Assembly: GCA_026397575.1 (NCBI GenBank)
Contig: JAPLUP010000422.1
Coordinates: 1-9,240 of the forward strand
Direction: 5' to 3'
Length of the DNA stretch: 9,240 nucleotides
Source: Candidatus Zixiibacteriota bacterium
GTDB lineage: Bacteria; Zixibacteria; MSB-5A5; CAIYYT01
In this document: piece after piece, positions 1-5,277 of the stretch
Position numbering within the stretch: the first letter of the stretch is position 1
Layout: every line of letters begins with the position of its first letter
Made by a program: the position numbers and the translations under genes
The notes under the pieces: model-generated
What the model was told of the DNA's origin: nothing
Database searches by the model: none
What the model saw: only the letters and a program-made list of their open reading frames with translations

Positions 1-697
1 AAAGCGGCAGAATCAACGGCACGTAGCGTGAGTCGGCGACGATCCTGCCAATGATGTAGGCGACTTTGTTCCGGTAGAACAGCGGACGAATAACATCGAT
101 AGCATCGTAGTCGCGATAACCGACCAACGGCCAGAGATAAAGGTCAATCTCTTGCGCCACCAGCGCCGCATCGCGATCGAGGTTCTCGAAACTCACGCCA
201 CAAGGACGGTCGGCAAGTATCGCGCTGATCAGCGTGGCAGTATCACTTTCACGGGAGTAGCGCTGGAAAACCGGCGTTTCTTCCGGGGGATGTTGTCTTC
301 TGTTTTCCAGATGGAAGTATTCAACCTCGCGGTCGACGCCAACCGTAGAGAAGATTTTACGCGTCACGGAATTGAAAAACGTCTCGGCAAGGTCGAAGTC
401 GTGTCGGTCGGCGAAGAGTTGCGGAAACTCCTGCTTGGCCTTCATCCAGAGTGGCTTGTCCCTCAGCCGATTCTCCAACAATGGCGTAAGCCGATATTCG
501 ACCTGAGCCAATACCTGTTCGTAAAGGTCGAGTCGTTCGCGCGCGTCGGATTGGATGGCTTTCCAGTCTTTCTGTTCGAAGCGGGTGCGCGCGCGTCGGG
601 TAATGTCACGAAATTCGGCGAGGTAGCCATCGAAATCATCGCGAACATACTCCGCCGCCTTTAAGGCCAGGGTTTCGTCGGCGAATGTCTCAGCCAT
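1..697 (-). CDS. aceK: Isocitrate dehydrogenase kinase/phosphatase, N-terminal part (runs off the left edge)
   Basis: Translating the minus strand from ATG at 697 gives 232 uninterrupted codons that reach the window edge. AceK phosphorylates and dephosphorylates isocitrate dehydrogenase in the cytoplasm and so sets the split between the TCA cycle and the glyoxylate shunt. Recognition rests on two stretches that match my memory of E. coli AceK: AETFFNSVTRKIF (residues 104-116) and FYRNKVAYIIGRI (207-219), the latter followed by a PLILPL segment. The visible part is the N-terminal regulatory region. The kinase/phosphatase domain should lie beyond position 1, since the E. coli protein is about 578 residues. 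A Shine-Dalgarno sequence GGAGG (714-710) precedes the ATG by 12 nt. No aceA or aceB is visible, so the glyoxylate-shunt context cannot be confirmed here. The family call is firm; completeness is unknown. Confidence 0.93.
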   Translation of the reverse strand, partial: MAETFADETLALKAAEYVRDDFDGYLAEFRDITRRARTRFEQKDWKAIQSDARERLDLYEQVLAQVEYRLTPLLENRLRDKPLWMKAKQEFPQLFADRHDFDLAETFFNSVTRKIFSTVGVDREVEYFHLENRRQHPPEETPVFQRYSRESDTATLISAILADRPCGVSFENLDRDAALVAQEIDLYLWPLVGYRDYDAIDVIRPLFYRNKVAYIIGRIVADSRYVPLILPL

Positions 698-712
698 GAC
701 GCAAAGTATCCT

Positions 713-732
713 CCGGAGAAAAAACTCTCCGG
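713..732 (-). promoter_or_regulatory. aceK leader hairpin overlapping the Shine-Dalgarno
   Basis: On the minus strand CCGGAGA and TCTCCGG form a perfect 7-bp stem around a 6-nt loop. The 3' arm shares its last two bases with the GGAGG ribosome binding site of aceK (714-710). A folded stem would partly hide that site. The structure is seen directly; a regulatory role is inference. Confidence 0.45.
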
Positions 733-761
733 TCGAAGTTCGATCGCAACAATGCAGTCGA

Positions 762-790
762 AAGCTACGACCTGCGACAACGACTGTCAA
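762..790 (-). promoter_or_regulatory. Predicted sigma70-type promoter for aceK
   Basis: The minus strand carries a perfect -35 TTGACA (790-785), a 17-bp spacer and a weak -10 TAGCTT (767-762, three of six matches). Transcription would begin near 755 and give a leader of about 58 nt containing the hairpin at 713-732. The poor -10 keeps confidence moderate. Confidence 0.4.
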
Positions 791-841
791 GTAAGGAATC
801 ACTGCGGTAGGGAGTCACGTAGGTGTGGAGCCAAGAACAGC

Positions 842-869
842 TTGACTTTTCATTCGCTTGTGCTATCTT
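842..869 (+). promoter_or_regulatory. Predicted promoter for the repeat/S74 protein gene
   Basis: TTGACT (842-847), a 16-bp spacer and TATCTT (864-869) preceded by TGC, which gives an extended -10. Transcription would start near 876, leaving a leader of about 150 nt before the GTG start at 1023. It also argues against a start at 858, which would lie inside the promoter. It is divergent from the aceK promoter, the two -35 boxes being about 50 bp apart. Confidence 0.45.
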
Positions 870-1010
870 TCATTTGAGCAGGATGTCGCTGGTGGTCATG
901 TTTGGCCATCCACGCCACTCCGTTCTGGAATAGTTAAGACAGTCATATTCTTCGTTCTATTTCATTGGCACCCTGAAGTTCCTGGGTGTGACATGTGTCA
1001 ATACCCGGAA

Positions 1011-1017
1011 AAGGAGG
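1011..1017 (+). promoter_or_regulatory. Ribosome binding site that sets the GTG start at 1023
   Basis: AAGGAGG ends 5 nt before GTG 1023. The open frame continues upstream to a TTG at 858, but the 55 extra residues look non-coding, whereas translation from 1023 opens directly with a signal peptide (MKSKLLAALVVITVVLATAV). Confidence 0.75.
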
Positions 1018-1022
1018 AACAG

Positions 1023-3071
1023 GTGAAATCAAAGCTATTGGCAGCACTAGTCGTGATCACAGTGGTATTGGCCACGGCGGTGCCTGCGAGATGTGACGTG
1101 CCGTCACTCATAAGCTATCAAGGTCGCCTGACCGATGTGGTCGGCACGCCGCTGGACACGACCCTTGGTCTGGTGTTCACAGTGTATGCCGACGGTGGCG
1201 GCATCACCAGTCTCTGGACAGAAACGCAACCCGCGGTATCAATCAAGGATGGCCTCTTTCAGGTGCTGCTCGGTTCAGTGAAACCGATTGACATGAGTAT
1301 CTTCAGTGGCGAGGAGCGCTGGCTGAAGGTGCAGATTCAGGGCGGTCCGGCAATCACTACGCTGATACCGATCGTCAGTGTTGCCTACGCCCACCGCGCC
1401 GTACAAGCAGATACGGCCGAGTATGCGCTATCGAGCAGCAGTGGTGGAAGTGGCAGCGGTTGGACAGATGACGGTGCTGCCGTAAGACTGACTACGATCA
1501 CCGACAATGTCGGTATTGGCACATCCAGTCCTAACGCGAGACTGGAGGTCAAAAATAGCGGCAACACTGGCTTAGCCGCGCTTATCCGCAACGATAATCA
1601 AGCCAACAGTAGTAATCCGGCTCTTTGGGTTGAGACCAGTGGCGATGCCGCTGCGGTCTTGGGAGTTAGCCCCCACAAGTACGGACTTCACGGGTCGAGT
1701 GCCAACAGCTATGGCGTATACGGTACCGGCAGCAAAGGGGTTTATGGCTATCACATCGACAGCAGGCATTACGGTTTCCTTGGCAGTGGGAATTTCGGAG
1801 TCTTCGGCAAGGACAGCACCACTGGGGTCTGGGGTGCAATCGGAGGCGGAAACGCCGGAGTGGTTGGCGTGGGTCAGGGCATCTCCCAAGTTGGTGTTTT
1901 CGGTGAGAACAGCAGCGGTGGAGTAGGCATCAGGGGAAGTAGCATCGACAGCTCTGGCATCTACGGCTCCAGCGCCAGCAAATACGGAGTTTACGGCACC
2001 GGGTCAAAAGGCGTCTTTGGCTTCCATCCCGGTACCAATCACTACGGATTTCTCGGCAGCCAGAACTTCGGTGTCTTTGGCAAGGACAGCACCACCGGCT
2101 TATGGGGTGCGATTGGAGGCGGGAATGCCGGAGTCTACGGCGAGGCTCAGGCGACTTCCCACATCGGCGTTTTTGGCGTGAACGGTGGCGGAGGTGTTGG
2201 TGTCCGGGGCAGCAGCATCGATAGCTGCGGTATTTATGGTTCGAGCGCGCGAGAATTTGGTGTGTTAGGCACTGGCGTGCGTGGCATCTACGGACTTTAT
2301 TTGACTAACGGCAATTTCGGCTATCTCGGCAGCAGTGACTACGGTGTTTATGGCGAATACAAGGACAATGCAAACTATGGGTACCTTGGTGGGCAGCAGG
2401 CTGGCGTCGAAGGTTATAGCGCCATTCATGCCGGAGTCGTCGGCGGGAGCTCTGGCGGCATTGGCGTATACGGCTCGAGCACTGAAGCTTCCGGTGTGTA
2501 TGCCTATAGCTTCCATGGTTCCGCGATTCACGCCCAGACCACGGTCGGAGGTGGAGGACTAGCGGGGCTCTTCGAAGGCCCAGTGCAAATCAACTGCACC
2601 TACGATTGTGACACGACGGTGTTGCGGCTTGATGGCAAAGCATTGTTCTCCCAAAACGACGGCGAGCTTGCCCTGAGCACCCCCACGCAAGGTGATGCCG
2701 GGCGCTATCGACTCAAGTTTGACAACAACTCCCTCGCCGTCATCTGCGGCAGCGATTATGACAACCAGTATTTCTCTTTTATGTCAGCTTGGGGAGCGAA
2801 CCGCAAGTATGACGCGCATTTGAAAGTGCACGGCAGTGCGACAGGTACAGGTAGCTGGGGGAAATACATCGAACTCTATCACGACGGCACCGATGGTCAC
2901 ATCACAACCGATGCTGGACACATTATCATAAGTCCGGCAAGCTACGTAGGCATCGGAACTCCTACTCCGGCCTATAAACTGGACGTTGCCGGCACCTGTC
3001 ACGCATCGAGTTTCCCAACTTCTTCCGCGTCATCGCGCAGGAAGTGGAAGAACAATTTCCGGAGTTGGTGA
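1023..3071 (+). CDS. Secreted glycine-rich repeat protein with truncated S74 (intramolecular chaperone) C-terminus
   Basis: The protein has 682 residues from GTG 1023. Residues 1-24 are a signal peptide (K-S-K, hydrophobic core, then AVPA). Residues 28 to about 130 (SYQGRLTD...DGLFQVLLG...) resemble the N-terminal module common in bacterial S74-domain surface proteins. A Gly/Ser linker follows, then NVGIGTSSPNARLEV (162-176), the phrase that usually introduces fibre regions. Residues 221-480 are three tandem repeats rich in GVYG, GVFG and GIYG motifs, suggesting a beta-rich fibre. A second VGIGTPTPAYKLDV (642-655) normally leads straight into a Peptidase_S74 domain. Here the domain is lost: after residue about 666 the frame is wrong and a stop follows within 16 codons, while the real S74 tail continues in another frame (3023-3205). 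The Ser-Lys catalytic motif (S-D-x-R-L-K type) is absent. Probably an extracellular fibre or adhesin whose self-cleaving chaperone has decayed. The specific ligand is unknown. Confidence 0.85.
   Translation: MKSKLLAALVVITVVLATAVPARCDVPSLISYQGRLTDVVGTPLDTTLGLVFTVYADGGGITSLWTETQPAVSIKDGLFQVLLGSVKPIDMSIFSGEERWLKVQIQGGPAITTLIPIVSVAYAHRAVQADTAEYALSSSSGGSGSGWTDDGAAVRLTTITDNVGIGTSSPNARLEVKNSGNTGLAALIRNDNQANSSNPALWVETSGDAAAVLGVSPHKYGLHGSSANSYGVYGTGSKGVYGYHIDSRHYGFLGSGNFGVFGKDSTTGVWGAIGGGNAGVVGVGQGISQVGVFGENSSGGVGIRGSSIDSSGIYGSSASKYGVYGTGSKGVFGFHPGTNHYGFLGSQNFGVFGKDSTTGLWGAIGGGNAGVYGEAQATSHIGVFGVNGGGGVGVRGSSIDSCGIYGSSAREFGVLGTGVRGIYGLYLTNGNFGYLGSSDYGVYGEYKDNANYGYLGGQQAGVEGYSAIHAGVVGGSSGGIGVYGSSTEASGVYAYSFHGSAIHAQTTVGGGGLAGLFEGPVQINCTYDCDTTVLRLDGKALFSQNDGELALSTPTQGDAGRYRLKFDNNSLAVICGSDYDNQYFSFMSAWGANRKYDAHLKVHGSATGTGSWGKYIELYHDGTDGHITTDAGHIIISPASYVGIGTPTPAYKLDVAGTCHASSFPTSSASSRRKWKNNFRSW
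1683..2462 (+). repeat. Three tandem 273-bp (91-residue) repeats in the coding sequence
   Basis: Copies start at 1683, 1956 and 2229, each at the codon for the first Gly of a G-(L/I)-(H/Y)-G-S-S motif. The first two are exactly 273 bp apart in several landmarks (GTGSKG at 1722 and 1995; GTGVRG at 2268). The third copy is 234 bp, 13 codons shorter, and a further partial copy begins at 2463 (GVYGSSTEASG). Copies 1 and 2 share long near-identical protein stretches such as FGVFGKDSTTG-WGAIGGGNAGV; copy 3 is degenerate. Confidence 0.9.
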
Positions 3072-3205
3072 CGAAATGGGGTGATAAAGAATATCGCGCC
3101 GTTGACTACGGTCGCCTAACGGCAGTTCTGATCGAAGCGATCAAAGAACTGAAAATCGAGAACGAGGATTTGCAGAAGAGAATTTCGGTACTGGAAAGTC
3201 AATAG
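3023..3205 (+). pseudogene. Out-of-frame C-terminal remnant of the S74 domain
   Basis: This frame differs from the preceding gene. From 3023 it reads FRVIAQEVEEQFPELV, then AVDYGRLTAVLIEAIKEL and a leucine-heptad tail ending ESQ-stop at 3205. IAQEVE...FPELV and VDYGRLTAVLIEA are hallmark C-terminal motifs of Peptidase_S74 domains, followed by the usual trimerising coiled coil. It has no start codon or ribosome binding site of its own at 3023. It abuts HASSFPTSS of the upstream frame, so the part of the domain between the catalytic Ser-Lys region and IAQEVE (several tens of residues in relatives) is missing. A deletion whose length is not a multiple of three explains this better than a single-base error. 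Confidence 0.8.
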
Positions 3206-3449
3206 GTATCATTGCCCGGCAGAATCATCAGATGTTGCCGCAGGCCTTAAGTCGCCCTTGGCGACCGTGACTTGCCACCCCTAAACTGGACCTCTTTGGT
3301 GCAAGGGGACCTGGCGCGTTATCTGAAAGCGAAACCGGGGGGTGGGGTCATTCTCGCACGTCGGAACCACGGGGGTTCCAACCTACGGAACTGAATTCCG
3401 CAGCGGCGGAGAAGAAATGAAGCTGGTCGAAACTCTCAAGGAGGATAAG
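3206..3449. other. Intergenic region before the flavoprotein gene
   Basis: Contains the hairpin at 3251-3265 and two further short stems, GGAACC...GGTTCC (3363-3379) and CGGAA...TTCCG (3386-3400). The upstream open extension of the flavoprotein frame (from 3342) runs through these stems and has no family-like sequence. No convincing promoter was found; a weak TTGGTG/TTATCT pair near 3296-3324 is not good enough to call. Confidence 0.4.
3251..3265 (+). terminator. Weak terminator-like hairpin after the S74 gene
   Basis: GTCGCC-CTT-GGCGAC is a perfect 6-bp stem 45 nt past the remnant stop at 3205. No T-run follows, so intrinsic termination is doubtful. Confidence 0.25.
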
Positions 3450-4157
3450 ATGAGTAGAGCAGTCGCCATCAATGGTAGTCCTCGCAGGCAACATGGAGAT
3501 ACCGCGATGCTTCTTGCACCATTGATGCAGGGAATGATAGATGCCGGATGCGATGTCGAGTTGTCTTATGCCGTGGACCTGAAGGTCAAGTCCTGCAATT
3601 GCGCCAATATGTACTGCTGGTACAAAAAACCCGGCAACTGTTGCCTTAAGGACGATATGAATCTGCTTTATCCTCGGTTGTGGGATGCCGACATTCTGAT
3701 ACTGGCCACCCCGGTTTATATCCCCCTGCCAGGAGAGATGCAGAATATCATCAATAGGCTTTGTCCCCTGCTTGAGCCCTTGCTCGAGACTCGCGGCGGC
3801 CGAACGCGCGCCAGATTTCGTAAGGATGTAAAAATCCGAAAAATTTTGCTGGTGTCCACAGGTGGATGGTGGGAGAAGGGGAATTTTGAGACCGTCGTGA
3901 CAATTGCTAGAGAACTTGCCGAGGATGCCAGCGTGGAATTCGCTGGAGCTGTGATCAGACCTCATGCCTTCCTGATGAAGCAAAAGGGTAAGCTCACCAG
4001 CGAGGGAGAAATTGTCGTCGAAGCTACCAGAAGAGCCGGCGAGGAACTAGTACAGAACGGAGCAATAAGTCAGGAGACCCTCGACACCATTAGTCGTCCG
4101 CTAATTCCCGAAAGTGAACTCCGGGGCGTATACAACCGCCTGATACCGCAACAATAG
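3450..4157 (+). CDS. Flavodoxin-fold NAD(P)H-dependent FMN reductase / iron-sulfur-flavoprotein-like protein
   Basis: The protein has 235 residues and probably acts as a cytoplasmic FMN-binding electron-transfer or reductase protein. The N-terminal beta strand and FMN phosphate loop are clear (RAVAINGSPRRQHGDTAMLL, residues 3-22). A Cys-rich stretch follows at 49-65 (C49, C51, C56, C64, C65) and ends in the family phrase C-x-K-D-D-M. ATPVY-x3-PG-x-MQ (86-98) is the second flavin loop and STGGWWEKG the third. The ATG at 3450 is chosen because AAGGAGGA (3438-3445) sits 5 nt upstream and the fold begins at residue 3, as in relatives; an ATG at 3417 with a weaker GGAG is the alternative. The first cysteines are spaced C-x-C-x4-C rather than the usual C-x2-C-x2-C, so cluster binding is uncertain. 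Its substrate is unknown. It converges with the RAYT gene. Confidence 0.85.
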   Translation: MSRAVAINGSPRRQHGDTAMLLAPLMQGMIDAGCDVELSYAVDLKVKSCNCANMYCWYKKPGNCCLKDDMNLLYPRLWDADILILATPVYIPLPGEMQNIINRLCPLLEPLLETRGGRTRARFRKDVKIRKILLVSTGGWWEKGNFETVVTIARELAEDASVEFAGAVIRPHAFLMKQKGKLTSEGEIVVEATRRAGEELVQNGAISQETLDTISRPLIPESELRGVYNRLIPQQ

Positions 4158-4225
4158 CTGGCTTGGTTGTCGTCTGATTCTAATGCAATGGGCAAAACAA
4201 ATCCCACACTGGCTGGCACCCGTGC

Positions 4226-4304
4226 GTCCAAAGACGGAGTTAGTAGGATGGGCATTCTTGCCTGTCCGATGGTATGAAGAAAGATGCGGTCAGGCAGGAA
4301 TGCC
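4226..4304. repeat. Long inverted-repeat element, copy A
   Basis: This 79-bp element shares near-identical sequence with copy B (5016-5093). Its core arms GGCATTCTTGCCTG (4251-4264) and CAGGCAGGAATGCC (4291-4304) pair over 14 positions with one mismatch, around a 26-nt loop. The left arm is preceded by GTAGG (4243). To the right of 4304 the sequence departs from copy B and enters TTGTTT and the REP palindrome at 4315. It lies in the convergent gap after the flavoprotein gene and might double as a bidirectional terminator. Confidence 0.85.
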
Positions 4305-4310
4305 TTGTTT

Positions 4311-4331
4311 GTAACCCACCCAGCGGGTGGG
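4311..4331 (+). repeat. REP-like palindrome, copy 1 (3' side of the RAYT gene)
   Basis: GTAA followed by CCCACCC-AGC-GGGTGGG, a perfect 7-bp stem with 3-nt loop (4315-4331). It lies 2 bp past the RAYT stop codon. The following bases (to about 4351) also match those after copy 2, so the conserved unit is about 40 bp. Confidence 0.9.
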
Positions 4332-4333
4332 TT

Positions 4334-4867
4334 TCAGAATTCTCCGGCAGCATCGATCTCCAGTAGCGTGTCAGGGGAATCGGCATAGTATTGATAGCTT
4401 GACCACTTCCATCCTTCAGCCTGCTTTACCAATCCTCTCTTCACAGGGTTGTTGTGGCAGTAGTTCACCTTTTCCCACACTTCCCGCTCGCTACGGCAGT
4501 TGTGATCAAAGCATCTCCGCTTCCACAGCGCGAATTTCGGAACGCCATTTCTGACGACAGAAAGCCGAGATAACAGAGGGCTTGCCTGCGTATGCAGCAG
4601 ATCGTGGATCAGAAGAGCGGACTGCCGCTTCATTTCACCAATAGCTGGGCCAAGCTCGCCATCCTCAGGGGGAACGACAACCAGATGCACGTGTTCAGGC
4701 ATGACCACATAGCCGAGGAGGCGGAGCCTACCGTCTCTGCAGACACTCAAGATCGATTCGACCACAGCGGACCTGAAAGGGGTATTGGTCAAGACGGGAA
4801 CATCTTGGTGTGTGCAGAGAGTCACGAATCTGGCGCGACCGTCGTGATCATAATGTCTAAGCTTCAT
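4334..4867 (-). CDS. REP-associated tyrosine transposase (RAYT, Y1/HUH family)
   Basis: A 177-residue single-domain Y1 transposase of the IS200/IS605-related RAYT group, which nicks and rejoins single-stranded REP DNA through a phosphotyrosine link. H59-V-H61 in MPEHVHLVV is the HUH metal site. Y136 in NYCHNNPVKRGLV is the likely nucleophile. RCFDHNCRSEREVWEK (118-133) and GWKWSSYQYY (152-161) are typical RAYT phrases, and the length is normal for the family. The start chosen is ATG 4867 (MKLRHYDHDGRARFVTL). The longer GTG start at 4882 lies inside the upstream palindrome and adds only GYPP. No clear Shine-Dalgarno is visible, which fits poor expression. All key residues are intact and there is no frameshift, so it may be active. 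The gene is bracketed by direct copies of the same palindrome (4311 and 4874), its presumed substrate. Confidence 0.92.
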   Translation of the reverse strand: MKLRHYDHDGRARFVTLCTHQDVPVLTNTPFRSAVVESILSVCRDGRLRLLGYVVMPEHVHLVVVPPEDGELGPAIGEMKRQSALLIHDLLHTQASPLLSRLSVVRNGVPKFALWKRRCFDHNCRSEREVWEKVNYCHNNPVKRGLVKQAEGWKWSSYQYYADSPDTLLEIDAAGEF

Positions 4868-4873
4868 CGGCGG

Positions 4874-4894
4874 GTAACCCACCCAGCGGGTGGG
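4874..4894 (+). repeat. REP-like palindrome, copy 2 (5' side of the RAYT gene)
   Basis: GTAA plus CCCACCC-AGC-GGGTGGG (4878-4894), identical to copy 1 and in the same orientation, 6 bp upstream of the RAYT ATG. The downstream flank (YTTCAGAWTTCTCC) is also shared with copy 1. In the RAYT transcript, if one starts upstream, the hairpin would sit where a ribosome binding site is expected. Confidence 0.9.
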
Positions 4895-4930
4895 CTTCAG
4901 ATTTCTCCTGCAACGTCTCTCTCAAGCAGT

Positions 4931-5010
4931 GCATGACCCTCATGTCATAATGGAAATAGAATGCCAAAGTGAGCTGATGCAACACAATTCCCACCCGCTG
5001 GGTGGGTTAC
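4931..5010 (+). repeat. Approximately 80-bp direct repeat, first copy (contains REP copy 3)
   Basis: Begins GCATGACCCTCATGTCATAA and ends with the REP-like palindrome and TTAC. It is nearly identical to 5165-5246, apart from a few substitutions and two single-base length differences. Confidence 0.9.
4990..5010 (-). repeat. REP-like palindrome, copy 3 (inverted)
   Basis: CCCACCC-GCT-GGGTGGG (4990-5006) then TTAC, the reverse complement of copies 1 and 2. Confidence 0.9.
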
Positions 5011-5015
5011 AAATT

Positions 5016-5101
5016 GTCCAAAGACGGAGTTAGTAGGATAGGCATTCTTGCCTGTCCGATGGTGAGAAGAAAGAACGGTCAGGCAGGAATGCCTAACCTA
5101 C
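5016..5101. repeat. Long inverted-repeat element, copy B (intact ends)
   Basis: Two 25-nt arms (5033-5057 and 5077-5101) are complementary at 22 of 25 positions, and each arm begins with GTAGG when read 5' to 3' on its own strand. Positions 5016-5093 repeat copy A (4226-4304). Copy B keeps the right end (TAACCTAC) that copy A has lost. A GTAG tetranucleotide beside a REP hairpin is the documented recognition mark of the E. coli RAYT; using it here is analogy only. Confidence 0.85.
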
Positions 5102-5123
5102 CGAAGGCCGTATTCTCAGCCAA

Positions 5124-5141
5124 CCCACAGCAAGCTGTGGG
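5124..5141. repeat. Third palindrome type
   Basis: CCCACAGC-AA-GCTGTGGG, a perfect 8-bp stem. It is followed by GGTACC, and the piece GTGGGGTACC (5138-5147) recurs at 5251-5260 just after REP copy 4, which suggests a truncated second copy there. Confidence 0.7.
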
Positions 5142-5164
5142 GTACCGGGTCTCTATCAATCATT

Positions 5165-5246
5165 GCATGACCCTCATGTCATAATGGAATCAAAAATGCC
5201 AAAGTGAGTTGATGCAATCACAATTCCCACCCGCTGGGTGGGTTAC
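5165..5246 (+). repeat. Approximately 80-bp direct repeat, second copy (contains REP copy 4)
   Basis: Second copy of the unit at 4931-5010, ending with the palindrome and TTAC. Together the two copies bracket long inverted-repeat copy B and the third palindrome. Confidence 0.9.
5226..5246 (-). repeat. REP-like palindrome, copy 4 (inverted)
   Basis: CCCACCC-GCT-GGGTGGG (5226-5242) then TTAC, same orientation as copy 3. It lies 31 bp past the stop of the nuclease-like gene and could serve as a 3' stabilising or terminating hairpin for that transcript, although no T-run follows. Confidence 0.9.
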
Positions 5247-5277
5247 AAGAGTGGGGTACCCTGTCGGGCTGGTGGAT

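Larger units (their letters stand above)
698..1022. other. Divergent intergenic region aceK / repeat protein
   Basis: This 325-bp stretch holds the two back-to-back promoters and the aceK leader hairpin described separately, plus an untranslated leader of about 150 nt before the plus-strand gene. I see no small gene, tRNA or riboswitch that I can name in it. A short palindrome TCGAA-G-TTCGA lies between the aceK -10 and the leader hairpin. Confidence 0.5.
4868..5277. other. Gene-free repeat region upstream of the RAYT gene
   Basis: About 410 bp with no credible gene; the short open frames here only read through repeats. It contains REP copies 2, 3 and 4, a duplicated approximately 80-bp unit, long inverted-repeat copy B and a third palindrome type, each listed separately. 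Almost every base belongs to some repeat. Confidence 0.8.

Noticed and set aside
152..664. 170-residue plus-strand open frame
   Set aside because: Antisense shadow of aceK, whose minus-strand translation shows clear family motifs.
858..1022. 55-residue N-terminal extension of the repeat protein from a TTG at 858
   Set aside because: It overlaps the predicted promoter, looks non-coding, and would bury the signal peptide that begins after the strong ribosome binding site at 1011.
3015..3030. Programmed ribosomal frameshift joining the S74 tail
   Set aside because: No slippery heptamer, and a shift would still leave out the middle of the domain, including the catalytic region.
3342..3449. Longer start for the flavoprotein
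   Set aside because: The extension runs through small palindromes and is not family-like. ATG 3450 has the best ribosome binding site and places the FMN loop at the usual distance. ATG 3417 remains possible.
3348..3983. 211-residue minus-strand open frame
   Set aside because: Antisense to the flavoprotein gene; no recognisable motif.
4868..4882. GTG start of the RAYT at 4882
   Set aside because: The codon lies inside REP copy 2, and the added residues do not match the family, which begins close to the MKLRHYDHDGRARFVTL sequence.
4226..5260. CRISPR array
   Set aside because: Repeats are few, of several types, in both orientations and irregularly spaced, with no cas genes; the RAYT explains them better.
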